From NCBI RefSeq assembly GCF_014649695.1, contig NZ_BMTN01000005.1, positions 186,001 to 250,000 of the forward strand: a stretch of DNA of 64,000 nucleotides. Direction: 5' to 3'. The notes under the pieces were generated by a model, which made no database searches, was not told where the DNA came from, and saw only the letters and a program-made list of their open reading frames with translations. This DNA is from Streptomyces kurssanovii (GTDB lineage Bacteria; Actinomycetota; Actinomycetes; Streptomycetales; Streptomycetaceae). A program made the position numbers and the translations under genes. This document shows positions 50,513-59,554 of this stretch, one piece after another (position 1 is the first letter of the stretch; every line of letters starts with the position of its first letter).

Positions 50513-52357
50513 ATGGTCAGGCTGATCGAGGACTACGCCATCATCAGTGACCTGGAGACCGCTGCCCTTGTGGGCCGGGACGGGTCGGTGGACTGGTTGT
50601 GCCTGCCCCGTTTCGACTCTCCCGCCTGCTTCGCGGCACTGCTCGGTACGCAGGACAACGGGTACTGGCGGGTCTCGCCCGCAGGTGCGGAAAACTGCAA
50701 CCGCAGGGCGTACCGGGGGGAAACCCTGGTGCTGGACACCTTCTGGGAAACCGTCTCAGGTGCCGTGAAGGTCACGGACTTCATGCCGCCGCGTGCCGGT
50801 CCGCCTTGCCTGGTGCGCCGGATCGAAGGCCTCGCGGGAACGGTCGACATGCGAGGAGAGCTGAGACTGCGTTTCCACCATGGGCGCGTGGTCCCGTGGA
50901 TGCGTTCCAGCGAGACGTACACCTTCGCGGTGGCGGGCCCGGACTCCGTGTGGCTGGGCGCGGATCAGCGGGTGCGCGTCCACACGGCCGACGACCGCAC
51001 GTTCTTCGACTTCCGGGTCTCGGCGGGCGAACATCTTGCCCTGACGCTCATCTGGTCGCCTTCCCATCTGTCCGTCCCTGGCTGCGGCGACCCTCATGCC
51101 GCGCTTCGCAGCACCGTCGACTTCTGGGAGGACTGGACGGCGAAGTGCCGGTATCGGGGGCCCTGGCGCGAGGCGGTGGTGCGCTCGCTGATCACGCTCA
51201 AAGCGCTCACCTACGCGCCCACGGGCGGCATCGTCGCGGCGGCGACGACATCCCTGCCGGAATGCATCGGAGGGGAACGCAACTGGGACTACCGGTTCTG
51301 CTGGCTCCGCGACTCCACCCTCACGTTGTCCTGTCTGCTGCGCAGCGGGTTCCGTGACGAAGCGGAGGCATGGCTGGAGTGGCTGCTGCGGGCCATCGCG
51401 GGCGATCCTGCGGATCTGCAGGCGCTCTACGGCGTGTCAGGACAGCGCAGGGTCCAGGAGTCACTGGCCCTTTGGCTGCCCGGGTACCAAGGCTCCCAGC
51501 CCGTGCGCTTCGGCAACGCGGCAGTGACGCAGTTCCAGTTGGACGTCTACGGCGAAGTGCTGGACACCCTCTGTCTCGCGCTGCGTGCGGGTATCCCCAT
51601 CCGGCACCACATGTGGAGCCTGGTGAACTCGCTGATGGGCTACCTCGCTGAGCACTGGCGTGAGCCCGACGAGGGGCTGTGGGAGGTGCGCGGGCCCAGG
51701 CGCCATTTCGTCCATTCCAAGGTGATGACCTGGGTCGCCGCCGACCGCGCGCTGCGCATGGCGCACATGCTGGGAGTGAACGGTTCGGTGGGGCGATGGC
51801 GGGAGATGCGCCGTGAGGTGCACCAAGAGGTGTGCCGGGAAGGCTGGGACGACCGGCAGAACTCGTTCGTCCAGTCCTACGGCTCCCAGGCGCTGGACGC
51901 CTCGGCCTTGCTGATCCCGAAGGTCGGGTTTCTTCCCGCTCATGACGAGCGCGTGCTGAGCACCGTCGAGGCGATCAGGTCGCTGGACGATCACGGATTC
52001 CTCCGCCGTTATGCGCACATCCGGCATGGCGTGCATGGCGTGGACGGCTTGCACGGGCCGGAAGGGACTTTCGTCGCGTGTTCGCTGTGGTTCGCCGACG
52101 CGCTCGCCGCGACCGGTCATCCGGGCGAGGCATGTGAGACCTTCGAGCGGGTCCTGGACATCCGCAACGATGTGGGTCTGCTGTCCGAACAGTGGGATCC
52201 GGAGCGGCGCCAGCAGCTCGGGAACACTCCTCAGGCATTCAGTCATATCGCCCTGGTAGACACGGCATTCACCCTGAGGAAGGCGTTGGACTCTCCAAGT
52301 GGCGCATCGGTGAACGCGCGGTACCGGGACCCGCGGGAGATGACCGGCGAGTTCTGA
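50513..52357 (+). CDS. Glycoside hydrolase family 15 protein (glucoamylase/trehalase-like)
   Basis: 614 residues. The N-terminal beta-sandwich (IEDYAIISDLETAALVGRDG, SVDWLCLPRFDSPACFAALL) leads to the alpha/alpha barrel with GGERNWDYRFCWLRDST, the GH15 signature with Trp-Asp-Tyr-Arg and Arg-Asp, then the catalytic Glu regions around PDEGLWEVRGPRRHFVHSKV and GLLSEQWDPERRQQLGNTPQ. No signal peptide, so intracellular. Such bacterial enzymes hydrolyse alpha-glucans or trehalose. Its last 89 bp overlap the 3' end of the convergent methyltransferase gene. Confidence 0.87.
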   Translation: MVRLIEDYAIISDLETAALVGRDGSVDWLCLPRFDSPACFAALLGTQDNGYWRVSPAGAENCNRRAYRGETLVLDTFWETVSGAVKVTDFMPPRAGPPCLVRRIEGLAGTVDMRGELRLRFHHGRVVPWMRSSETYTFAVAGPDSVWLGADQRVRVHTADDRTFFDFRVSAGEHLALTLIWSPSHLSVPGCGDPHAALRSTVDFWEDWTAKCRYRGPWREAVVRSLITLKALTYAPTGGIVAAATTSLPECIGGERNWDYRFCWLRDSTLTLSCLLRSGFRDEAEAWLEWLLRAIAGDPADLQALYGVSGQRRVQESLALWLPGYQGSQPVRFGNAAVTQFQLDVYGEVLDTLCLALRAGIPIRHHMWSLVNSLMGYLAEHWREPDEGLWEVRGPRRHFVHSKVMTWVAADRALRMAHMLGVNGSVGRWREMRREVHQEVCREGWDDRQNSFVQSYGSQALDASALLIPKVGFLPAHDERVLSTVEAIRSLDDHGFLRRYAHIRHGVHGVDGLHGPEGTFVACSLWFADALAATGHPGEACETFERVLDIRNDVGLLSEQWDPERRQQLGNTPQAFSHIALVDTAFTLRKALDSPSGASVNARYRDPREMTGEF

Positions 52358-53102
52358 CGCCTCTCATCAGCACCATGCCGGTGTCCCCGTAGTCGGGCAG
52401 GGTGGTGTCCGCGTCGATGCGAGTGACCGTGAGCCGCTCGGTGCAGGGAGCGAAGGCCCTGTATACGGCCGCTCGGTCCACCGGACAACCCGGCCAGTGC
52501 GATGCCTTGCCTATCCGATAACTCGGCATGTTCTCCATGAAGGAGGCGACGAGGTGGCCGCCCGGGCACACGGACGCGGCGAAGGACTGGCAGAACTCGG
52601 TGAACTCGTCCAGGTCCTCGGTGACGCTCTCGGCCACGAAGTTCATGGAGGCGAGACTGTATGTGCCGCGTGCAACCGATCGTGCATCGCTGTGTACAAC
52701 CTGCACGCGTGACAGTGCGTCGGTCAGGGCGGGGGGCAGAGCGGGGTCCAGCCGACGGCACAACGCGTAGAACGCCTGCCAGCTCTCGTCCGGTCCCTCG
52801 CGGAGCTGGCGGGTCAGATAGGCGACGTTGCCTGCGCCGAGCTCGACGGCTTCGATACGGCGGCTGGCGGCGGCGGCCAACATCAGGGGGTACAGGTTGG
52901 GCCCGGCACCGAATTCGAGGGAGCGTTGGATGGACCCGGGCGCGAACTGCCGGTAGAAGCTCGAGTGGTGTCTGATCACCGCGGCGTCACAGGGATGGAG
53001 CACACGGTAGTTCTCGGCCAGGTAGTCCTGTACCGGCCATTCGTCCCAGTCCATGTCCTGGTTGCGGGTCGGTCGGGGACGCCCGGCGGAAGGGCCGCTC
53101 AT
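52269..53102 (-). CDS. SCO2525/NNMT-type SAM-dependent methyltransferase
   Basis: 277 residues. SLEFGAGPNLYPLMLAAAAS is motif I of the NNMT/PNMT/TEMT class, GAGNVAYLTRQL, DESWQAFYALCRRLDP and SYSLASMNFVAESVTED-like blocks follow. The family N-methylates small amines or pyridines; the Streptomyces group is known as SCO2525-like. It starts seven bases after the stop of the alpha-oxoamine synthase frame, so it is probably in the same operon and may act on its product. The last 28 residues after VLMRGV are atypical and are encoded in the overlap with the GH15 gene. Confidence 0.8.
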   Translation of the reverse strand: MSGPSAGRPRPTRNQDMDWDEWPVQDYLAENYRVLHPCDAAVIRHHSSFYRQFAPGSIQRSLEFGAGPNLYPLMLAAAASRRIEAVELGAGNVAYLTRQLREGPDESWQAFYALCRRLDPALPPALTDALSRVQVVHSDARSVARGTYSLASMNFVAESVTEDLDEFTEFCQSFAASVCPGGHLVASFMENMPSYRIGKASHWPGCPVDRAAVYRAFAPCTERLTVTRIDADTTLPDYGDTGMVLMRGVRTRRSSPAGPGTARSPMRHLESPTPSSG

Positions 53103-53109
53103 ACGGGCC

Positions 53110-56100
53110 TCACAGCCTGGGCTGGAACTCGAACCGCTCGGTCAGGGCGGTCAGCGTGTCATTGAGCCCGTCGATGTCCTCGTCGGTGTTCAGCGCCGTC
53201 ACCTGGACGCGGAATCCGACACGGTCACGGGGAACGAGGGGATAGGCCGCCAGCGTGACGTAGATGCCCCTGTCCCAGAGGAACCGTGCGAGCGCGTCGA
53301 TGTCGGAGGCGTCGGCGAGCGGGAGCTCGATGATGGGCAGTCCGTGGAGGTTGGGGGTACCGATGCCGAGCCGGCGCACATGGTTCAGGACATTGGCTGT
53401 CTTGCGCTGGAGGTCGGCGCGAATGGCGTCCCCGCGCCGCTCGTTGACGTCGAGGCCGGCCAGCACCGTGGCGAGAGAGGCGGTCGGTGAAGGTCCGGAG
53501 TAGAGGTAGGGTGCCGCGGCGACCTTGAGATGCTCCTTGAGCCAGGTGGGCAGGGCGATGAAGGCGAGGAGCGAGGAGTAGGCCTTGGAGAAGCCGCCGA
53601 CGAGGATGACGTCGTCGTAGGTCTCGCCGAGATGGCGCACGATGCCGTTGCCGCGGGATCCGTAGGGGGATGTCTCGTCCGGGCCGCGTTCACCGATGAT
53701 TCCGAAGCCGTGCGCGTCATCGATGTACAGTGTGGCGTCCAGGTCCCGGCACAGCCCGGCGAGCTCGCCCAGGTCGGGCATGTTCCCCGTCATGCTGTTG
53801 ACGCCGTCGAGGCACACCAACCGGGCGGCCCCCGGCGGAACTGCCCGCAGTAGATCCGCGAGTTGCTCGGGACGGTCGGCGTGGAACCGTCGCACGGTCG
53901 CGCCCTGTCCGCGGGCGACCAGGCAGCCGTCGTACACCGTCCGGTGTGCCTCTGCCTCGACGAAGACATGCCCGCTCTCCCCGGCGAGGGCCGGGATCAC
54001 CGAGGCGTGGATCAGGGTGATGGTGGGAAGGACCAACGTGTCCGGTGCGCCGAGGAGTTCGGTGAGCCTTTCCTCGATCTGCGGGTAGAGCTTCGGGTTG
54101 CCGATCATTCGTGACCAACTGGGATGGGTGCCCCACTTCCGCACCAGCGGCTCGATCGACGCCATGATCTCCGGGTCGAAATCGAAGCCGAGATAGTTGC
54201 ATGATGCGAAGTCGGTCAGCCAGTGGTCACCGCAGCGGATGCGTCGTCCGTCGACCTCGTCCAGGACGGCGTCGCTCATGGGACTGGTCTGACGGAGGCG
54301 TTCGAGGTCCCCCCACCTCGGGTCGTGCCGGATGCCTCGTGCTTGCGGTGGCGCTTTGCGCATCGTGTCCTCGTTTCCGATACCGGTGGTGGGGGCGGCC
54401 TGGGGAGACATCTGGCCGACTGTCCGGGACTCGGGCAGCGGGCTGCTCGGCCGCTGCGGTGCCGTTCCGCCCCTCCTGCCGGTCAGACCGGCGGTCCGGT
54501 TCTGTCGCTCGCCGCGCAGCAGTGCCTCCGCCTGGTCCGTCGTCATCGGGCGGGCGAACAGGTAGCCCTGCCCGAAACGGCAGCCCAGGGCGGTCAGCAA
54601 CTCACGCTGCTTCAGGTCCTCGATGCCTTCGGCGATGACCTGGAGGCCGAGCGTGTCGGCGATGCGGACGATCCCGTCGACGAGTGCCACCTGCTGGGTG
54701 TCCACGCATATGTCGTCGATAAAAGATTTGTCGACCTTGAGGACATCGATCGGAAATTCCCTGAGATAACTCAATGACGAGAATCCCGTACCGAAGTCGT
54801 CGATCGCAATACTCACGCCGAGGTCTTTCAGAATCCTCATCACGCCCTGGACCTGATCGTCACGGCGCATCAGGACGCTTTCGGTCAGCTCCAGCACCAG
54901 TGACCCCGGCGCCAGCCCGGCCGACTCCAGTACGCGACGCACCTGGTCCAGGAACCCTGGGTCCCGGAACTGGCGTGCCGAAACATTGACGTTGACGCGT
55001 AGCGGGACCGGCCGTGGGACGGTCTGCTGCCAACGTGTGATGTCAGCCGTGGCTCGTTCCAGTACCCAGGCGCCGAGCGGCATGATGTGCCCTGTTTCCT
55101 CGGCGAGCGTGATGAACTCGTCCGGTGGCACCAGGCCCCGCCGCGGATGCGGCCAACGGACCAGCGCCTCGAAGCCGATGATCTGGCCGTTGCCGAGTTC
55201 GACGATGGGCTGGTAGCGGAGGGTGAAACCCTCCTGCGAGACCGCGGCGTCCAGGCCGGCCTGGAGTTCGTGGCGGTCCAGCATGTCGGCGTGGAGGGCG
55301 GGCTGGTATCTGCGCCACTGCCGCTTCCCCGCAGCCTTGGCCGCGTAGAGGGCAAGGTCGGCGTGACCGAGCAGTTCCTCGGCGTCCGCGCTGTCGAGTG
55401 CGGTGGCTATGCCCACGCTGGCCGACACGCTGACGATGCCCTCCGACAGCCGGAACGACTGGTTGAGACTCTGAATGACCTGGCTGGCCAGTACCTCCGC
55501 GTCGAGCGGTACCTTCGCCCCCTCCATCAGCACCGCGAACTCGTCGCCGCCCAGTCGGGCCGCGGTGTCGCTGCGCCGCAGCGTCGACGAGAGCCGTGCT
55601 CCGACCGTCGCGAGGAGCTCGTCCCCCACCGTGTGGCCCATCGTGTCGTTGACGACCTTGAAGTCGTCCAGGTCGATGAAGAGCACGCAGGCGATGGTCG
55701 ACTCCCGGCGATCACGTGCCAGTGCCCGCTCGATGCGCTCCAGGAGAAGCATGCGATTGGGAAGGCCGGTCAGTGAGTCGTGGAACGCATGGCGCGTGAG
55801 TTCCCGCTCCAGCTGACGCTGCTCGGTCACGTCCCGCAGGGTGAGGACGAGTCCATGGACCGTCTGGTCGTCGCGCAGATTGCTGCAGCGGGCCTCGACG
55901 TCGGTGCGCCGCCCCTCGGGACTCAGCATCCGCCAGTCCTCATGCATGTCGTGGTCACCCGTGACCCGCATTTCCGCCAGCGCCCGGCATGCCCGCTCCC
56001 GGTCCTGCGGATCAACCAGCGCGGTGAACATCATGCCGATGAGGCTGTCGTTGCCGAACATGCCGTCGGCCGACGGGCTCGCATACCGGACGGTATTGTC

Positions 56101-57615
56101 GTCGTCCAGGATGAGGATGACGTCCGAGGCGTTGTGCACCAGCGTACGGAAGTACGCCTCGCTGTTGCGGCGGTTGACCTCCTGGCTGAGTCCGACCCGC
56201 TCCATCGCCAGCGCTGCCTGGGAGGCCAGGATCTCGAGCGAACTCCACAGCTCCATCAGACTGTGCTCGGGGCCTGCCACGATCAGCGCACCGACGAGCG
56301 GTTCCCCGGTCGGCCGGTCCTGCAGTGCCAGGGGACACAGCAGCGCGCTTTGTGCGTCGTTCAAACCGTCGACCACGCGTCGGTCGAGCTCCCCGAGCGG
56401 GACCAGTCGGACCTCGTGGCTGTCGAGCGCGGAGACCAGATTCGGCCCGGTGCCGTCAACCCTGTTGATCCTCCAGCTCCAGGCGTGAGACTCGGTGCTC
56501 ACGGCGTACAGGCCCGTCTCTCCCTCCACGGCCAGCAGGACGGTCCTGTGGGGTACTCCTGGCCCGAACAGCGCGCTCACCGCCCTCTCCACGGAGTTGG
56601 CGACATCGCGCGGTCTGACCGCTGTCAGAAGTGAGGCGGCGGCCACGCGGAGACTGCGTTCCCTGGCCACGGCCTGCCGGTGGACTCCCATCGCGCCTGC
56701 GAGCCGCAGCATGACGAGGAGGAACAGTGCCGTGGAGAACACGGCGATGACGCCCGCGTCACTGACCCTGCCGCGCTGGGCCTGGTAGAGCAGAATGCCG
56801 GGCGCGACGAGCGAGGCGGCCGCCAGCAGTGCGAGCCTGTATCTGGGCGGGAAGGCGGGGGTACTGCGCTGGGGCACCTCCTCGGTCAAGTCCCGCATGG
56901 TCGGATGGAGGGCGGCGAGACCCCATGCGGTGAAGAACACCACCCAACCCAGGTCCATGGGGGTGCCGACCTGCCAGGTGCCGTTCAACTGCAGGAGCCC
57001 GTACAGCACGTCGGACGCGAGGATACCCACGGTGCCGAGGGTGAGCAACTGCATACTGCGCGTGATCGCAGTGCCCGAGGCGAGCAGGCGGGTGAGCATC
57101 GTCAGCATCACTACGTCACCGAGCGGATAGGCGATCGAGATCGCCCGCTGTATCCAGGTCATTCCCTCCACGTGGCTCAGTGGACCGATCAGGTAGACCC
57201 AGAGGAGAACCGCCAGACCGGCAGTGATGATCAGAGCGTCGAGCAGGCTCGGCAAGTCTCTTCCCGGCCAGCGGTAGTGGATGAACCCGATGAGCCCCGC
57301 GGCGAACAGAGGGTAGGTCGACAGGTAGAAGCCGTCCGCCACCGAGGGGAACGGATTGTCCTGACCGAAGAAGCTGTTGAGAACGTTGTAGGCGGTGTCG
57401 CCCGCGGTGAAGGCCAGGTTCGCGGCGGCGAGTGCCAGCCAAGGCCAGCGATGGGTCGGCCGGTTGATGCGGATTCCCACCAGGATCGTGGCGACGCCGG
57501 CGAGCCCGATGACGGCCCACATGGTGGTACGCCGGTCCGGATAGGCCAGATACAGAACCGTGAACGGGACCACGAAGGCGAGGTAGCAAGCCATCAACCG
57601 GTGGATCCGCGTCAA
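53110..57615 (-). CDS. Membrane GGDEF-EAL protein fused in frame to a PLP-dependent alpha-oxoamine synthase
   Basis: A single open frame of 1501 residues starts at TTG 57615 (GAGGAGG eight bases upstream). Parts: eight to nine membrane helices (5-310), GAF-like (340-480), PAS (485-600), GGDEF at 689-693 with the inhibitory RxxD site at 680-683, EAL at 816-818 with intact ELTES, DDFGTG and DVLKVDKSF blocks, a Pro/Gly-rich linker (1036-1084), then a complete AONS/KBL-type enzyme (1085-1501) with DDAHGFG and the PLP lysine in GGFSKAYSS (Lys 1344). An internal ATG at 54363 with GAGGA six bases ahead could also yield the 417-residue synthase alone. Both cyclic-di-GMP enzymes look active. The fused state needs protein-level proof. 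Confidence 0.8.
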   Translation of the reverse strand: MTRIHRLMACYLAFVVPFTVLYLAYPDRRTTMWAVIGLAGVATILVGIRINRPTHRWPWLALAAANLAFTAGDTAYNVLNSFFGQDNPFPSVADGFYLSTYPLFAAGLIGFIHYRWPGRDLPSLLDALIITAGLAVLLWVYLIGPLSHVEGMTWIQRAISIAYPLGDVVMLTMLTRLLASGTAITRSMQLLTLGTVGILASDVLYGLLQLNGTWQVGTPMDLGWVVFFTAWGLAALHPTMRDLTEEVPQRSTPAFPPRYRLALLAAASLVAPGILLYQAQRGRVSDAGVIAVFSTALFLLVMLRLAGAMGVHRQAVARERSLRVAAASLLTAVRPRDVANSVERAVSALFGPGVPHRTVLLAVEGETGLYAVSTESHAWSWRINRVDGTGPNLVSALDSHEVRLVPLGELDRRVVDGLNDAQSALLCPLALQDRPTGEPLVGALIVAGPEHSLMELWSSLEILASQAALAMERVGLSQEVNRRNSEAYFRTLVHNASDVILILDDDNTVRYASPSADGMFGNDSLIGMMFTALVDPQDRERACRALAEMRVTGDHDMHEDWRMLSPEGRRTDVEARCSNLRDDQTVHGLVLTLRDVTEQRQLERELTRHAFHDSLTGLPNRMLLLERIERALARDRRESTIACVLFIDLDDFKVVNDTMGHTVGDELLATVGARLSSTLRRSDTAARLGGDEFAVLMEGAKVPLDAEVLASQVIQSLNQSFRLSEGIVSVSASVGIATALDSADAEELLGHADLALYAAKAAGKRQWRRYQPALHADMLDRHELQAGLDAAVSQEGFTLRYQPIVELGNGQIIGFEALVRWPHPRRGLVPPDEFITLAEETGHIMPLGAWVLERATADITRWQQTVPRPVPLRVNVNVSARQFRDPGFLDQVRRVLESAGLAPGSLVLELTESVLMRRDDQVQGVMRILKDLGVSIAIDDFGTGFSSLSYLREFPIDVLKVDKSFIDDICVDTQQVALVDGIVRIADTLGLQVIAEGIEDLKQRELLTALGCRFGQGYLFARPMTTDQAEALLRGERQNRTAGLTGRRGGTAPQRPSSPLPESRTVGQMSPQAAPTTGIGNEDTMRKAPPQARGIRHDPRWGDLERLRQTSPMSDAVLDEVDGRRIRCGDHWLTDFASCNYLGFDFDPEIMASIEPLVRKWGTHPSWSRMIGNPKLYPQIEERLTELLGAPDTLVLPTITLIHASVIPALAGESGHVFVEAEAHRTVYDGCLVARGQGATVRRFHADRPEQLADLLRAVPPGAARLVCLDGVNSMTGNMPDLGELAGLCRDLDATLYIDDAHGFGIIGERGPDETSPYGSRGNGIVRHLGETYDDVILVGGFSKAYSSLLAFIALPTWLKEHLKVAAAPYLYSGPSPTASLATVLAGLDVNERRGDAIRADLQRKTANVLNHVRRLGIGTPNLHGLPIIELPLADASDIDALARFLWDRGIYVTLAAYPLVPRDRVGFRVQVTALNTDEDIDGLNDTLTALTERFEFQPRL

Positions 57616-57663
57616 GGAAACCGCCTCCTCACGCGGGAGGGAACCCGCAGATGGGCATCCCTG

Positions 57664-57677
57664 CCACTGGCCAGTGG
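57664..57677. promoter_or_regulatory. Perfect palindrome upstream of the GGDEF-EAL frame
   Basis: CCACTGG-CCAGTGG is a perfect 14-bp palindrome 49-62 bp before the TTG start. Nearby are TGCCG-A-CGGCA (57681-57691) and AACTAC/GTAGTT arms (57710-57715, 57729-57734). They suggest dimer-binding control of this gene; no binding protein can be named. Confidence 0.4.
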
Positions 57678-57844
57678 AACTGCCGACGGCAGACGCGACG
57701 CTCAATGAGAACTACCCATGTCGCCCCTGTAGTTGCAGGGCGGTCTCCGTTTCGAGAGTAGGCGCGGACGGGGCACGGTGCATCTCGGGAGCGGCACCTC
57801 CTCGGGAGTCGTCAGTGCCGGTCCCGCACCGCCCGGCAGGGCGG

Positions 57845-59554
57845 TCATGGGGCCCGACCGTCGGCGCGGCTCGGTCCGTTCCTCTCGGTCAGGGCGGCTC
57901 CGACCGGCAAAGTCCGCTCCAGCGTCTCGCCGAAGTAGTCCTGCCCGCCGGCATCGGTCCCGAACAGAGAGCGCAGGTCGAGGCCCTTGTCCGCCAAGGT
58001 GTTGCACACGGGCGCCAGCAGTGCGGCGTCGCTCGCCTTCGTGACGACCGGCGCCTTCCCTCCTCCGAAGCACGGGTCGGCCTCGAAGCCTGTCCTCCGG
58101 CCGTCCGTCATCTCCTGACCGGTGGCGGACCGCCACTCCGCGAGACCGGAGTAGGTCTTGCCACCCCACTGCAGGGTCCCGCGGCCGTCGGCGCTGTAGT
58201 AGTCGTTCCCCTGCCACAGGGCCTGTCCGGTCGGGAACGCCTTGTCCGCCACAACCAGCGGTGGGCCGTCCGTGACGAGGATGTTGTTACGGAAAGTCAT
58301 GTTCCGCCCGTCGACGGTCAGTCGTACCGCGGGGCCGGGCCGCACCGTATCCGTCATCACCACGGTGTTGTTGTACACCTGAAGGCTGTGCATCAGGGTT
58401 CCGTGCACATGGATTCCGCCCTTCTCCGGCCATTTGCGTCCGTCATTGCTGCTGATGTTGAAACGGAACACATTGCCGGTGTGGGCGTCATTCTTCTTGC
58501 TGGTGTAAGCATGGAATCCCGGACCGTCGTTGCTGAATGCCAGGTTGTACTGAACGGTCGAATGTGAAACGTTCGAGTCGAGCCCGAAGCCCGCTCCGTC
58601 GACCCGTGATCCGGTGTGATTGCGGTAACTGCGGTTGTGTTCGAAGAGAAGGCCGGTGGAGTCGTAGCTCCAGATGCCGATCGGTCCCTCCCCGGCTTCG
58701 GCCGAGGATCGGGTCCCGTTGTCGTGAGCACTGGAGTTCTGTATTCGACCGCCCCGGACGCTGCCGAGGACGATGCCGTTCCCGGTGTGCCGATCGTCGG
58801 CGTCGGGGTCCCCCGCATTGTGGTGTGCCTGGACTTCCGAAACCACCACATTCTCGTGGGAATATCCGACGGGGGCCTCTTCAGGGCTGGCCGGGCCGTA
58901 TGTCAGGAGCCCGATATCCTTGTTGTTCCGCGTGACGGAGTCCTCGATCCGCACGTCACGGAAACCGGTCGACAAACTCGCACTGCCGATCTGAATCCCG
59001 ATGCTGAATCCGGAAACTTCCACGTCGGCAACCGATATGCGCCGCAGCTCCTTGTCGTCGGGCCTGTCGCTGTAGACATGGATGCCGCCCTGACCGGCAT
59101 AGGCGCCGTGCCCACCGACGATCGCCAAATCCCGGATTTCCACACCCGCGGTGTTGTGGATGCTGATGCCCGGGGTGTTGTCCGCAACGATCGTGGCCCT
59201 CCCGCCGCCGTAACTGCCCACGACCACGGGCTCGTCCGCCCGTCCCGCCTCGCCCTCACCCAGTTTGAGCGAGCCCGGGAAACGGCCACCCCCCTGAAGC
59301 AGCAGCCGGTCGCCGGGCTCGAAGGCTCTGACGTCTGCGCGCCCGAGCGACCGCCACGCCTGATCCGGGGACCGGCCGTCGTTGTCGTCGTCGCCTTCCG
59401 GACTCACGTAGTAGGTGCGCGCGGGTACGTAGTGCGGAGTTGCGGCGCAGCCTGCGACGAGAACGCCCGTGAGCACCGCCGGCACGGCGGCGAGGACGCA
59501 CGTGCGGCAGCGCCGCAGGCGGCGTGCGGAGCGGTCCGGCGTCCCGATCAGCAT
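57845..59554 (-). CDS. Secreted right-handed parallel beta-helix lipoprotein
   Basis: 569 residues. After a basic start and a hydrophobic stretch comes lipobox VLVAGC (Cys near 36), so it is anchored outside the membrane. YYVSPEGDDDNDGRSPDQAW begins the mature part, as in pectate-lyase-like and polysaccharide-processing proteins, and then many short strands with N-x-I/V-x-N/D patterns (GIHVYSDRPDD, GIWSYDSTGLLFEHNRSY, GFHAYTSKKNDAHTGN, LQVYNNTVVM) form the helix. Catalytic residues are not obvious. Its ATG overlaps the upstream SDR stop. Placed among sugar-nucleotide genes it may cut, bind or export a polysaccharide. The middle of the gene is only about 52-55% G+C. Confidence 0.8.
   Translation of the reverse strand: MLIGTPDRSARRLRRCRTCVLAAVPAVLTGVLVAGCAATPHYVPARTYYVSPEGDDDNDGRSPDQAWRSLGRADVRAFEPGDRLLLQGGGRFPGSLKLGEGEAGRADEPVVVGSYGGGRATIVADNTPGISIHNTAGVEIRDLAIVGGHGAYAGQGGIHVYSDRPDDKELRRISVADVEVSGFSIGIQIGSASLSTGFRDVRIEDSVTRNNKDIGLLTYGPASPEEAPVGYSHENVVVSEVQAHHNAGDPDADDRHTGNGIVLGSVRGGRIQNSSAHDNGTRSSAEAGEGPIGIWSYDSTGLLFEHNRSYRNHTGSRVDGAGFGLDSNVSHSTVQYNLAFSNDGPGFHAYTSKKNDAHTGNVFRFNISSNDGRKWPEKGGIHVHGTLMHSLQVYNNTVVMTDTVRPGPAVRLTVDGRNMTFRNNILVTDGPPLVVADKAFPTGQALWQGNDYYSADGRGTLQWGGKTYSGLAEWRSATGQEMTDGRRTGFEADPCFGGGKAPVVTKASDAALLAPVCNTLADKGLDLRSLFGTDAGGQDYFGETLERTLPVGAALTERNGPSRADGRAP

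Noticed and set aside
54478-54492. GCCGGTC-A-GACCGGC hairpin as terminator between EAL and synthase parts
   Set aside because: Seven-bp stem with a one-base loop inside an uninterrupted coding frame; too short for a terminator and explained by coding sequence.
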